64,000 nt of DNA from an uncultured bacterium (lineage in GTDB: Bacteria > Planctomycetota > JAJSAM01 > JAJVHW01), in NCBI GenBank assembly GCA_937996235.1, contig CALKVK010000029.1, forward strand, positions 62,001 to 126,000, in the 5' to 3' direction. Below the pieces are notes generated by a model. It searched no databases. It was not told the origin of the DNA and saw nothing but the letters and a program-made list of their open reading frames with translations. A program made the position numbers and the translations under genes. Every line of letters begins with the position of its first letter. The first letter of the stretch is position 1. Below are positions 45,404 to 54,064 of this stretch, one piece after another.

Positions 45404-46101
45404 TCGAAGTCGCGGCCGCCGCGGTCCCAGTCGCGCTTGCGGCGTCCGCCGCCCCCGCGACCACCGCCGCCGCCGCCGCCGCCACCGAAGTCGCCGTCGT
45501 CACCGCCGCCGCCGCGATCGTCGCGCCGGCGCGGGCGCCGCCCCTCGCGGCCGCCGGGTCCACCCGGGCCGCCGGGGCCACCGGGTCCGCCGAAGCCGCC
45601 GCGGTCGCCCGGCGGGCCGCCGAAGCCGCCGCCGCCACCGCCGAAGTCGCCACGCGGGGGACGGTCGAAGCCGCCGCGGTAGCCGCCACCGCCGCCGCCA
45701 CCGCCACCGCCGTAGCCGCCTCCACCCCCACCGTAGCCACCGCCGCCGCCGCCGCCGCGGTAGCCGCCACCGCCTCCGCCGTAGCCGCCGCCACCGCCGC
45801 CGTAGCCCCCGTCGGGGCGCGGGCCGCGCGGCGGGCGCGGGCCGCCGCCTTCACGCGGTCCGGTCGCCTCCGAGATCCGGATGCGGCGACCGCCGAGCTC
45901 GGTGTCGTTCATGAGCTGCATGGCCTTCGCGGCCTGCTCGTCCGTCTCGAACTCGACGAATCCGAAGCCGCGCGACCGACCGGTCTCCCGGTCCTTGACC
46001 ACGTGTGCGCCCACCACCGCGCCGTGCGGTGCGAACGCTTCCTTGAGGGCCTCGTCCGTGGTCGCCCACGGAAGCCCTCCCACGAAGAGCTTGCGCCCCA
46101 T
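45394..46101 (-). CDS. Glycine-rich RNA-recognition-motif protein
   Basis: A 235-residue protein. Residues 3-83 are one RRM domain: RNP2 is LFVGGLPW (5-12) and RNP1 is RGFGFVEFE (45-53), with the aromatic residues needed for RNA stacking. The rest is a Gly-rich tail with YGGGGGGYGGGG and RGG-type repeats, then acidic and basic ends (RRRDDRGGGGDDGDF; DWDRGGRDFDDE). Bacterial RRM proteins of this kind, known from cyanobacteria and other groups, are often cold-induced RNA chaperones. The tail is a low-complexity segment that could promote condensation or protein contacts. ATG 46101 has a GAGG nine bases upstream. Confidence 0.93.
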   Translation of the reverse strand: MGRKLFVGGLPWATTDEALKEAFAPHGAVVGAHVVKDRETGRSRGFGFVEFETDEQAAKAMQLMNDTELGGRRIRISEATGPREGGGPRPPRGPRPDGGYGGGGGGYGGGGGGYRGGGGGGGYGGGGGGYGGGGGGGGGGYRGGFDRPPRGDFGGGGGGFGGPPGDRGGFGGPGGPGGPGGPGGREGRRPRRRDDRGGGGDDGDFGGGGGGGGGRGGGGRRKRDWDRGGRDFDDE

Positions 46102-46377
46102 GAAGAAGAACCTCGTCGCCGCCCGCGGATGCGCCGACTTCCCGGGACCGGCGAAGCACTGAGAGAGAGTTGAACCTGTGACGATCGGGCGGGTCGGACC
46201 CTGCCTCCCCGCCGCACGGGCGGGGCGTGGCGCCTGCGCCTCCGCTGGGAACTCCGGCGTACGCTCGCCGGCGCGCGCAAGATAGTTCGCCGGGCGGCCG
46301 GTCACATCGAAGGAACTGCCCGGACCGGCGGACCGGCGCCCGGAAGCCTCCCGCAACGTGCCGGCGCGCGCGCCCCC
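46102..46377. other. 276-base gap upstream of the RRM gene
   Basis: No gene is seen. The region lies between the RRM gene start and the peroxiredoxin stop, both on the minus strand. It should contain the RRM promoter and a long leader, as in cold-shock genes, but no conserved box could be named by eye. Confidence 0.3.
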
Positions 46378-46860
46378 TCAGGCGCCGCGCAGCTCGCCCA
46401 GGCGGGCCGCGACGTGCGCCGCGTGGCCCTTGGCCTTCACGCTGCGCCAGTGGTGCGCGACCTTCCCGTCGGGCGCGATCAGGACGGTGCTGCGGATCAC
46501 GCCCTGCACCTCCTTGCCGTACAGCTTCTTCGTGCCGAAGGCGCCGTACTTCGTCATCACCGTGCGCTCGGTGTCGGCGAGGAGCGTGACCTCGAGTCCG
46601 TACTTCTCGCGGAAGCGGCGGTGCTTCTCGGGCGTGTCCGGACTGACGCCGAGTACGACGGCATCCATGCCGCGGAACTCCGCGATCGACGCCGTGAACT
46701 CGCACGCCTCCGTGGTGCAGCCCGGCGTGTCGTCGCGCGGGTAGAAGTAGAGCACCACCCACTTCCCGGCGAGTCCGGAGAGCGCGACCTTCGCGCCGTC
46801 CTGGTCCGGGAGCGTGAACGCGGGGGCCTTGCGGCCGACGAGGGGGCTCGCGTCGGGCAT
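46378..46860 (-). CDS. bcp: Thiol peroxidase, BCP/PrxQ-type peroxiredoxin
   Basis: A 160-residue peroxiredoxin. The peroxidatic Cys48 lies in YPRDDTPGCTTEACEF and the resolving Cys53 is five residues on, the PrxQ arrangement. GVSPDTPEKHRRFREKYGL is also typical. It reduces hydroperoxides using thioredoxin. The start ATG 46860 has a GAGGAG upstream. The two genes upstream on the same strand are small membrane proteins. Confidence 0.96.
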   Translation of the reverse strand: MPDASPLVGRKAPAFTLPDQDGAKVALSGLAGKWVVLYFYPRDDTPGCTTEACEFTASIAEFRGMDAVVLGVSPDTPEKHRRFREKYGLEVTLLADTERTVMTKYGAFGTKKLYGKEVQGVIRSTVLIAPDGKVAHHWRSVKAKGHAAHVAARLGELRGA

Positions 46861-46907
46861 GGGAAGCGTCTCCTCGGGCGTCGCGCGGCGCGCCCGTTCC
46901 GATCCGG

Positions 46908-47306
46908 TCAGATCCAGTGCGGGGCCTGGACGAGTTTCACGATCCACGCCGCCGCGAGCACGACCAGCCACGCGCGCGCGACCAGCGGCGGCAGGACGGG
47001 TCGGGTGCGGCGCACGAGCGCGACCCCGAGCAGCGCGAACGACGTCACGTACAGCGCCACGATCGGCACGCTGAACGCGTTCCAGCACACGCTCTCCGCG
47101 AGGTCGCCGCGCGCGAGGGCGCGGAGACTCCGCGTGAACCCGGTCGTCGCGACGGGCACGCCGGTCGAGTGGTAGAGCAGCGACGGAGGCAGGTGGCCGG
47201 ACGCCAGCCAGGCGACGTTCCAGACCACCCACCCCGCGGCGGCGACACCGCCGACGACGGCCGGCAGGCGCAGGCGGCGCGGCCCGCGCTCCGCCCGCAG
47301 CTGCAC
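46908..47306 (-). CDS. DUF2752-like membrane protein lacking the cysteine motif
   Basis: A 132-residue protein with three membrane segments. The middle region STGVPVATTGFTRSLRALARGDLAESVCWNA aligns with the DUF2752 signature (G.PCPGCG.TRA..AL.RGDL.....N), but the paired cysteines are replaced by Val-Ala-Thr-Thr. The GTG at 47306 follows the stop of the small upstream gene by two bases, so translation is coupled. It resembles the DUF2752/small membrane protein pair at 22448-23186 in reverse order. Confidence 0.65.
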   Translation of the reverse strand: MQLRAERGPRRLRLPAVVGGVAAAGWVVWNVAWLASGHLPPSLLYHSTGVPVATTGFTRSLRALARGDLAESVCWNAFSVPIVALYVTSFALLGVALVRRTRPVLPPLVARAWLVVLAAAWIVKLVQAPHWI

Positions 47307-47308
47307 GG

Positions 47309-47449
47309 TCAGCCCTTCCGGTTGGCGGCCTTCGTGGAGTCGATCACCCACGGCAGCCAGCACAGCGGCAGGCAGACCACGAGGAGGATGATGAAGACGA
47401 TCAGGCCGTTCTGGTTGAGGCCGGCGAAGACCTCGTCGCCCTGAGGCAT
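47309..47449 (-). CDS. Small single-pass membrane protein
   Basis: A 46-residue protein, MPQGDEVFAGLNQNGLIVF onwards, with one long hydrophobic helix (LIVFIILLVVCLPLCWLPWV) and a polar end (DSTKAANRKG). It has an AAGGGAG Shine-Dalgarno and starts at ATG 47449. The resemblance to small TM proteins (YqaE/PMP3-like, with CLPLCWLPW) suggests a stress- or envelope-related role. It overlaps no other gene but is coupled to the DUF2752-like gene two bases downstream. Confidence 0.7.
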   Translation of the reverse strand: MPQGDEVFAGLNQNGLIVFIILLVVCLPLCWLPWVIDSTKAANRKG

Positions 47450-47591
47450 GGTGTCGCTCCCTTCCGGAACCGAGGGGTGGGGGCGCCGCTTCATGCGTGC
47501 GCAGCGGGGGCAATCTAGCGCGAGCGTCCATCTCCGCCCAACGGCGCATGACGAACTTGCGCGCGCGGCCGCATCCCGGACCATCCCGCGG

Positions 47592-47957
47592 ATGGACACC
47601 GTCTACGACCGCATCCTCGCCGCGATCCCGCCCGGGACGCGCCTGCGCACCCCCGACAAGGCCACGGGGAAGCCGTTCATCGTCGAGGAGATCGACCCCG
47701 AGGGCATCCGCGTCAAGACGAGCACCGGCGGCAGCGTCCGGATCGGGCTCTTCGTCTTCGAGGCGGCGGTGAAGTACCTCTCGGACATGGGCATCCGCGG
47801 CGGCTCCTGGATGCCCGTCGGCGACATGGGCCTGCAGATGCTCCTCAACTCCGAGAACGACCGCGTGCGCGCGTCGTCGTACGTGATCTCGATCCTCGAG
47901 GCGGCCGGGCTCGCGGACGTCGAGCACACGCGCCCGAACAAGATCCGCCTGAGGTGA
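47592..47957 (+). CDS. Hypothetical 121-aa soluble protein
   Basis: A 121-residue protein, MDTVYDRILAAIPPGTRLRT, with no membrane segment. A beta-rich first half (IVEEIDPEGIRVKTSTGGSVRI) and a helical second half (LQMLLNSENDRVRASSYVISILEAAG) suggest a small nucleic-acid or ligand-binding fold. I do not recognise the family. Its stop overlaps the start of the metallopeptidase gene (GTGA). It is divergent from the small membrane gene at 47449, with a 142-base intergenic region. Confidence 0.75.
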   Translation: MDTVYDRILAAIPPGTRLRTPDKATGKPFIVEEIDPEGIRVKTSTGGSVRIGLFVFEAAVKYLSDMGIRGGSWMPVGDMGLQMLLNSENDRVRASSYVISILEAAGLADVEHTRPNKIRLR

Positions 47958-49339
47958 GCGCGCGCGGCGCCGCGGCGCTCCTCGCCCTGGCGTGCGCCGC
48001 GTCCGCCTGCGGCTCGACCGCCGCCCCCGCACAGCCCGCGCTGCGCCACGCCGTCACGTTCGACGCCGACCTGCGCAGCGCGCGGGTGCTCGTCGCGATC
48101 GAGGGCGGCACGCCGCGCGCGCTGCGCGTCGCCCGGCCGCGCGCGATCGAGGGGGCCGTCGCGCTGCCGTCCGGCGCGGCCCTCGTCACGGACGGCGCGG
48201 GGCTCGCGGCGCTCCCCCCGGGGACGGACGCCGTCCGCTACACGGTGCGCCTCGCCGCGCTCGCGGCCACGCGCGACGCGGAGTTCCCGGCGGCGGGGCT
48301 GCTCGTCGACCCGGAGACGCTGCTCGTGCGCGCGGCCGACGGACCGGCACGCCGCATCCGCGCGCGGCTGTCGGCGGCGGGCGGCGCGCACGTCGTCGCG
48401 CCGTGGGCCGCGGGCGGCGGCGAGCACGACGTGCCGCCGAGCGTCTTCGACGCGCGCGGGATGATCGCGGTCACGCCCACGCCGCCGCTCCGCGTCGAGG
48501 CGGGCGGCGCGGTGTTCGACGTCGCCGTGCTCGGTCCGCGCGCCGCGTCCGACGCCGACCTCGTGCGCTGGCTGTCCGCTGCGGCGGCCGCGGCGCTCCC
48601 GCTCGGGGGCGACGCGCGTCCGCGTCATGTGCAGGCGCTCGTGCTCCCGGTGCGCGGCGCGTCCGAGCCGGTGCTCTTCGGCGAGACCTTCTACGGCGGC
48701 GGTCCGGCGCTGCGCGTGCTGCTCGGCGGCGCGGCGCGCGGCGACGAGCTGCCGGGCGAGTGGGTGGCCGTCCACGAGCTCTCGCACCTCGCGCTCCCGC
48801 GCGTGCGTCAGGCCGACGCGTGGTTCGCCGAGGGTCTCGCGACCTACTACCAGGAGGTGCTGCGCTGCCGGGCCGGCGTCTTCGACGAGGCCGAGCTCTG
48901 GAGCCGGCTGCGCGCGGGCTTCGCGCGCGGCGCGCCGGGCGCGGGGCGCGACACGCTGCGCCGCGACAGCGAGCTGATGGGCGCGCGCCACGGCTACTTG
49001 CGCGTCTACTGGTCCGGCGCGGCGCTCGCGCTCGCGTGGGACGTGCGCCTGCGCAGCGAGCACGGGCGCTCGCTCGACGACGCGCTCCGCGCCGCCGCGC
49101 GGCGCTTCCCGCCGGGCGCGCCGCCGTCCGACGTCGCCGAGATCCTCGCCGCGCTGGACGCGTGGCTGGGCGCGCCGTTCTTCGCACCGAGCGCGGGCGC
49201 GGCGCTCGACGCGCGCGCGTTCCCGGACGTCGCCGCGACGCTGCGCGATCTCGGTGCCGACGGCGCCCTGCCGCGCGACGACGCGCCTCTCGCGGCGGTC
49301 CGGCGCGCGATCGCGGCACCCCCGCGGGGGTCGCGCTGA
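47954..49339 (+). CDS. Peptidase MA-type metallopeptidase, probable lipoprotein
   Basis: A 461-residue protein starting at GTG 47954, coupled by GTGA to the upstream gene. An N-terminal signal ends in ASAC, a weak lipobox. Residues 30-260 form a beta-rich N-terminal domain. The zinc motif HELSH (His274, His278) is followed by Glu293 in the WFAEGLATYYQ motif, the pattern of gluzincins in the peptidase MA family (HExxH-x14-E). The C-terminal half is helical. It probably acts outside the cytoplasm; the substrate is unknown. Confidence 0.8.
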   Translation: MSARGAAALLALACAASACGSTAAPAQPALRHAVTFDADLRSARVLVAIEGGTPRALRVARPRAIEGAVALPSGAALVTDGAGLAALPPGTDAVRYTVRLAALAATRDAEFPAAGLLVDPETLLVRAADGPARRIRARLSAAGGAHVVAPWAAGGGEHDVPPSVFDARGMIAVTPTPPLRVEAGGAVFDVAVLGPRAASDADLVRWLSAAAAAALPLGGDARPRHVQALVLPVRGASEPVLFGETFYGGGPALRVLLGGAARGDELPGEWVAVHELSHLALPRVRQADAWFAEGLATYYQEVLRCRAGVFDEAELWSRLRAGFARGAPGAGRDTLRRDSELMGARHGYLRVYWSGAALALAWDVRLRSEHGRSLDDALRAAARRFPPGAPPSDVAEILAALDAWLGAPFFAPSAGAALDARAFPDVAATLRDLGADGALPRDDAPLAAVRRAIAAPPRGSR

Positions 49340-49647
49340 GCGCGGCGTCGCGCACACTTTCTCGCGCGAGGGGTTCCCATTCTTGCGGCGCCCCGTACAC
49401 TGCGCCGCTTCGCGTCTCACCGCGAACGTGTCCCATGCGAACGGCACTCCCCCGCACCACCGCCCCCGCGTACGGCCCCTCGATGCCGTGCGTCGTACAC
49501 GGCGTGTGGTCGCGGGACTCGTTCCCGCGGCTGCCGATCGGCGACCTCGTCGCCTACGGCAACGCGCGCCTCGCGATCTCGCAGCGCTCCTAGCGCCGCG
49601 ACCCCGGACGGCCCGTCCGGTCCCCCGAACGCGAACGAGAGTGCCCC
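49340..49647. other. 308-base region upstream of the ABC exporter
   Basis: This region contains only the candidate small gene at 49435-49593 and the Shine-Dalgarno of the ABC gene. No hairpin or clear promoter hexamers could be named by eye. Confidence 0.3.
49435..49593 (+). CDS. Possible 52-aa protein upstream of the ABC exporter
   Basis: A 52-residue frame starting MRTALPRTTAPAYGPSMPC and ending ARLAISQRS. Nearly all third positions are G or C, as in the real genes, and the frame lies in the gap between two genes with no antisense gene. There is no convincing Shine-Dalgarno and I do not recognise the sequence. It could be a leader peptide or a small protein, or a chance frame in GC-rich DNA. 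Confidence 0.4.
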   Translation: MRTALPRTTAPAYGPSMPCVVHGVWSRDSFPRLPIGDLVAYGNARLAISQRS

Positions 49648-51456
49648 ATGACCGCCCCCACCGCTTCCCCCGTTCCCACAGCACCCCCTGACGTCGCCAC
49701 GTGGCCGACGCTCGTCCGTCTCACACGGCGCTTCGCGCCGGTGCGCGGCTGGGCGGTCGGCGTCCTCGCGATCCTGATCCTGCGCACGGCGCTCGAGCTC
49801 GTCGGCGCGCCGCTGATGGGCCGCGCGATCGACGCGCTGAAACCCGCGGCCGGCCAGGGCTCGGGGCTGCCGGACGCGTTCGTGACCTGGCTGTGGGCGC
49901 TCGCCGTGGTGCTCGTGCTGCGCAACCTCGTGACGTTCCTCGCGACGGTCACGACGCAGAGCCTCGGGCAGGAGCTCGAGAACCGCTTCCGCAGCGAGCT
50001 CTTCGCGAAGGTCGCGCGCCTGCACTTCCGCTACCACGACGCGAACCGCAGCGGCGCCACCATCGCCCGCAGCCTGCGCGACATGGAGAAGGCGAAGCAC
50101 TTCTTCCGCGAGGTCGGCTTCGGCTACGTCGAGCTCACGCTCGTCGCGGTCGGCATCGTCGCGTTCACGTTCGCGGAGCACTGGAGCTACGGCGTGGTGA
50201 TGGCGCTCGCCGTCGGCGGCGCGTGCGGCATGTCCGTGCGCACCGGCGCCGAGATCGCGCGCCGCGACCGCGCCGTCTCCGACCACTACGACGGCGTCTC
50301 GACCGTGCTGCAGGAGAACGTCGCCGGCGCGCGCGTCGTGCGCGCGTTCGGGCGCGAGCCCGAGGAGGTCGAGAAGTTCGGCGGCCGGCTCGGCGACTTC
50401 ACGGGCGCGTGGCGCGGCGTCGCGCGCTTCTGGACGACGCGCATGCCCGGCATCCACAGCCTCTACAACCTGGCGATCCCGGCCGTGCTGCTCGTCGGCG
50501 TGGCGCGCGTGCGCCAGGGCGCGGGCAGCGTCGGCGAGGTCGCGTCGGTGCTGTTCTTCGTGAGCCTCATGCGCAATCGCATGCGGCTCCTGACGCGTCT
50601 CGTGATCTCCGGGCAGGAGGCCGTCGCGAGCGCGTCGCGCGTGTTCGAGGTGCTCGACCACGAGGAGGAGGTGCGCCCTCCCGCGGAGCCGCGCACGCTC
50701 CCGCCGCGCGGCGGCGAGGTCGTGCTCGACGACGTCTGGTTCGGACACCGCGGCGACCTGCACGTGCTGTGCGGGCTCTCGCTGCGCGTCCCCGCCGGCG
50801 CGTCGCTCGGCATCATCGGCCCCACGGGCAGCGGCAAGAGCACGCTCGTGTCGCTCCTGCCGCGCTACTACGACCCCGACCGCGGGCGCGTGCTGCTCGA
50901 CGGCATCGACGTGCGCGAGCTCGACCCGCTCGCGCTGCGGCGCGCCGTGGGTCTCGTGTTCCAGGAGCCGTTCCTCTTCTCGGCGACCGTGCGCGAGAAC
51001 CTCCGCTACGGCCGACCCGACGCCACCGACGCGGAGATCGAGGACGCGGCGCGGCTCGCCGCGGCGCACGACTTCGTGGCGGCGCTGCCGAAGGGCTACG
51101 ACACGCTGGTCGGCGAGCGCGGCGTCTCGCTCTCGGGCGGGCAGCGCCAGCGCCTGACGATCGCGCGCGCCCTGGTGATGGACCCGCGCGTGCTCGTGTT
51201 CGACGACGCGACCGCGTCGGTCGACGCCGTCACGGAGAAGACGCTCTTCGAGGGCATCCGCGCCGCCGCGCGCGGCCGCACGGCGCTCGTCGTCAGCCAG
51301 CGCGTGACGTCCGTGCGCTGGTGCGACCGCATCGCCGTCGTGGAGGCGGGGCGCGTCACCGCCGAGGGCTCGCACGCCGAGCTGCTCGGGAGGAGCCGCG
51401 TCTACCGCGAGATCGCGGAGCACCAGTCGCTGGTGCGGGCGGGAGGTGCGTCGTGA
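49648..51456 (+). CDS. ABC exporter half-transporter, subunit with degenerate catalytic site
   Basis: A 602-residue type IV (type I exporter) half-transporter: six membrane helices (about residues 30-320), then a nucleotide-binding domain with Walker A GPTGSGKST (Lys397) and signature LSGGQ (495-499). Walker B is VLVFDDATASVD, in which Asp520 replaces the catalytic Glu. This is the mark of the degenerate-site subunit in heterodimeric exporters such as BmrC/TM287. Such exporters expel drugs, lipids or peptides. It overlaps the partner gene at 51453 by GTGA. Confidence 0.95.
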   Translation: MTAPTASPVPTAPPDVATWPTLVRLTRRFAPVRGWAVGVLAILILRTALELVGAPLMGRAIDALKPAAGQGSGLPDAFVTWLWALAVVLVLRNLVTFLATVTTQSLGQELENRFRSELFAKVARLHFRYHDANRSGATIARSLRDMEKAKHFFREVGFGYVELTLVAVGIVAFTFAEHWSYGVVMALAVGGACGMSVRTGAEIARRDRAVSDHYDGVSTVLQENVAGARVVRAFGREPEEVEKFGGRLGDFTGAWRGVARFWTTRMPGIHSLYNLAIPAVLLVGVARVRQGAGSVGEVASVLFFVSLMRNRMRLLTRLVISGQEAVASASRVFEVLDHEEEVRPPAEPRTLPPRGGEVVLDDVWFGHRGDLHVLCGLSLRVPAGASLGIIGPTGSGKSTLVSLLPRYYDPDRGRVLLDGIDVRELDPLALRRAVGLVFQEPFLFSATVRENLRYGRPDATDAEIEDAARLAAAHDFVAALPKGYDTLVGERGVSLSGGQRQRLTIARALVMDPRVLVFDDATASVDAVTEKTLFEGIRAAARGRTALVVSQRVTSVRWCDRIAVVEAGRVTAEGSHAELLGRSRVYREIAEHQSLVRAGGAS

Positions 51457-53231
51457 GTCTCGAGATCGAGCTCGAGGAGGAGTTCGCGCGCGCACCCCTG
51501 CGCCGCAGCACGCTGCGGCGCGTCGGCGCGTACCTGCGTCCGCACCGCGGCGCGCTGGCACTCGCGATCGCGTTCGAGATCGTGTGGGTGCTGAGCATGC
51601 TGTGGGAGGTGCGGCTGATCCGCGACGGCGTGGACGGCCCGCTCGCGACCGGCGACGTCGCGGAGGCGCTGCGCCTCTGCGGGTGGATCGTGCTGAACAT
51701 CGCCGTGCGCGTCGCGCTCACGATCTGGGAGCTGCGGCTCTCGACGCGCGTCGGCATCGACGTCGTCCACGCCATCCGCAAGGACGTGTTCGACCACGTG
51801 CAGCGCCTCAGCATGCGCTACTTCGACCGCACGAAGCAGGGGCGCATCATCGCGCGCGCCGACCGCGACGTGGACACGCTCGAGCACCTCCTGCTCTGGG
51901 GCCCGATCGTGCTCGTGAGCCTCGGCTTCAGCATGGTGTTCGGACTCGCGGCGATCGTCGTGCAGAGCCCGCGGCTCGCGCTCTTCTGCGTGCCGGCGAT
52001 CCCGCTGCTCTGGGTCACGTCGCGGCTGTTCCAGAAGCTCGGCTTCCCGCCCTACCGGCGGCAGCGCGAGGCGCACTCGGCGATCTCGTCGCACGTCGCC
52101 GAGTGCATCACCGGCGTGCGCGTGGTGAAGGCGTTCGGCGCCGAGGCGCGCGAGCTCGCGCGGCTCGACGGGCTGCAGCGCGCCTACCGCTCGGCGGTGC
52201 TCGCGGGCGCACGCGTCGCGGGCGCGTACGTGCCCGGGCTCATGCTCACGTTCCACGTCACGCTGATCGCGGTGTTCGTGGTCGCGGGCGGACAGGTCGT
52301 GCGCGGCGAGCTGCAGCTCGGCCAGCTCCTCGAGTTCGTGTTCCTGCTCGGGTTCGTGCTCGGCCCCGTGGAGGGACTCGGCGGGCTCTACAACGAGTCG
52401 CTCGTCGCGGGCGCCGCGGCGGAGCGCATCTTCCTGCTGCTCGACACGGAGCCGGAGATCCAGGACCGGCCCGGGGCGCTCGACCCCGGGCGCCTGCGCG
52501 GCGAGGTCGTGTTCGAGGACGTCTCGTTCTCGTACGACCCTTCGGGCGCCGCGGGGCGTCAGCTCCACGGCGTGAGCTTCCGCGCGCCGGCCGGCGCCAC
52601 GGTCGCGCTCGTCGGACCGACGGGCGCGGGCAAGTCGTCGATCGCGAACCTCGTGGCGCGCTTCTACGAGGCGCAGGAGGGCGTCGTGCGCGTGGACGGT
52701 CACGACATCCGCGACCTGCGCGTCGGCGCGCTGCACCGGCAGATGGGCATCGTGCTGCAGGAGAGCTACCTCTTCGGCGGCAGCGTGCTCGACAACCTGC
52801 GCTTCGTGCGTCCCGACCTGACGGCCGACGCCGCGCGCGCGGCGTTCGAGGAGCTCGGCTGCGCCGAGGTGCTCGCGCGCCTGCCCGACGGCCTCGCGAC
52901 CGAGGTCGGCGAGCGCGGCGCCAACCTGTCGGAGGGCGAGCGGCAGATCGTGTGCTTCGTGCGCGCGCTCGTCGGCGACCCGACGCTCCTGATCCTCGAC
53001 GAGGCGACGAGCGCCGTGGACACGCGCACGGAGATCCTGATCCTGCGCGCGCTGCGGCGTCTCGCGCGGCACCAGACCTCGTTCGTGATCGCGCACCGGC
53101 TCTCGACCATCCGCGACGCCGACCTGATCCTGGTCGTCGGCGACGGGCGCATCGTGGAGCAGGGCACGCACGACGAGCTGCTCGCAAGGGACGGCGCCTA
53201 CGCCGCGCTCTATGCGGAGTACGCGGCGTGA
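51453..53231 (+). CDS. ABC exporter half-transporter, partner subunit with canonical catalytic Glu
   Basis: A 592-residue half-transporter with six membrane helices and an NBD with Walker A GPTGAGKSS (Lys394) and Walker B LLILDEATSAVD (Asp516, Glu517). The signature is LSEGE (492-496) rather than LSGGQ. In the heterodimer this altered signature faces the first subunit's Walker A/B carrying Asp520, so one ATP site is degenerate on both faces and the other is complete. The starting GTG overlaps the first gene's stop. Substrate unknown; the neighbouring sugar-epimerase and kinase-like genes suggest an envelope lipid or glycan. Confidence 0.95.
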   Translation: MSLEIELEEEFARAPLRRSTLRRVGAYLRPHRGALALAIAFEIVWVLSMLWEVRLIRDGVDGPLATGDVAEALRLCGWIVLNIAVRVALTIWELRLSTRVGIDVVHAIRKDVFDHVQRLSMRYFDRTKQGRIIARADRDVDTLEHLLLWGPIVLVSLGFSMVFGLAAIVVQSPRLALFCVPAIPLLWVTSRLFQKLGFPPYRRQREAHSAISSHVAECITGVRVVKAFGAEARELARLDGLQRAYRSAVLAGARVAGAYVPGLMLTFHVTLIAVFVVAGGQVVRGELQLGQLLEFVFLLGFVLGPVEGLGGLYNESLVAGAAAERIFLLLDTEPEIQDRPGALDPGRLRGEVVFEDVSFSYDPSGAAGRQLHGVSFRAPAGATVALVGPTGAGKSSIANLVARFYEAQEGVVRVDGHDIRDLRVGALHRQMGIVLQESYLFGGSVLDNLRFVRPDLTADAARAAFEELGCAEVLARLPDGLATEVGERGANLSEGERQIVCFVRALVGDPTLLILDEATSAVDTRTEILILRALRRLARHQTSFVIAHRLSTIRDADLILVVGDGRIVEQGTHDELLARDGAYAALYAEYAA

Positions 53232-53244
53232 GACGGTCCGCGTC

Positions 53245-54051
53245 TCACGCCGCGAGCACGTCGCGCAGCAGCTCGAGCGAGCCGTACTTCCCGAGCGTGC
53301 GGCGCCGGTCGCGGCGCAGCCTGCGGTCGAGCGCCCAGAGCAGGCGGCGCACGGGGTTCGGGTTGGCGAGATGTTCGCGCACGGCGGCGTCGAGCAGGTC
53401 GCGGCGCGGGTAGGCGGCGACGAGCGCGCGCAGGTCGGCCCGCAGCCGCTCCTCGCTCGCGCCCTTCGCCAGCGCGCGCACGTACGACGCGATCTCGCGC
53501 GCGACGAGCGGCACGACGTCCGCCCGCGGCCGGTACGCCTGCTCGAGGTCGATCGTGACGAGCCGCTCGCCGCTCACGATGACGTGCAGGAAGGTGCCGT
53601 GCTCCTGGACGAGGCGCGCGTCACGGCGTTCGACGGCGAGCGCGTGGCGCCGCCCCCACGCCGCCGCGAAGCGCGCGAGCAGCGCATCGCGTTCGACCCG
53701 CGGCAGCGTCTCGTCCGCGAGCAGCCGACCGAGCAGCTTCCCCGGCACGTGCTCGATCACGTTCACGCGCGGGTGCGCGAGCTGCGGCAGCTCCGTCGAG
53801 AGCTCCGCGGGCACGTCGCAGCCCGCCGCGCGCCACAGGCGCAGCAGCTCGCGCTCCGTCGCGTGGCGCGCCGCGACCGTCGTCGGCGTCTTGCGCCGCG
53901 CGAGGCGCTCGAGCGCGAGCCGCGCCCAGTAGCCGGGACCCGAGGAGTGCGGGGCGTAGAGCTTCTGGAGCACGCCGCCGCGTGGCGACGGCACGGGCCA
54001 GATGCGGTTGCCGCGCAGCCGGTCGTCGGACCGCGCCGGCGCGCCGCTCAC
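53245..54051 (-). CDS. Lipopolysaccharide kinase-like protein, probably inactive
   Basis: A 268-residue protein of the Kdo-kinase/InaA (protein kinase-like) superfamily. There is a lysine in the small lobe (Lys30), a Glu in the C-helix (Glu66), a degraded catalytic loop with HG at 151-152 and Thr where Asp is expected (EHGTFLHVIV), and a metal-binding-like motif IDLE (168-170). The next gene upstream keeps Asp in the same loop (NGDVKH), so this one looks like a pseudokinase paralog. GTG 54051 has AGGAG upstream that overlaps the previous gene's stop region. Its target is not known. Confidence 0.72.
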   Translation of the reverse strand: MSGAPARSDDRLRGNRIWPVPSPRGGVLQKLYAPHSSGPGYWARLALERLARRKTPTTVAARHATERELLRLWRAAGCDVPAELSTELPQLAHPRVNVIEHVPGKLLGRLLADETLPRVERDALLARFAAAWGRRHALAVERRDARLVQEHGTFLHVIVSGERLVTIDLEQAYRPRADVVPLVAREIASYVRALAKGASEERLRADLRALVAAYPRRDLLDAAVREHLANPNPVRRLLWALDRRLRRDRRRTLGKYGSLELLRDVLAA

Positions 54052-54064
54052 GCCACGCGGCTCC

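Noticed and set aside
45440..45830. Low-complexity GGC/GCC-rich tract as a non-coding microsatellite
   Set aside because: It is in frame with the RRM domain on the minus strand and encodes the glycine-rich tail.
49417..51561. 714-residue minus-strand frame opposite the first ABC gene
   Set aside because: His/Arg/Glu-rich shadow without domains. The plus-strand gene has complete ABC transporter motifs.
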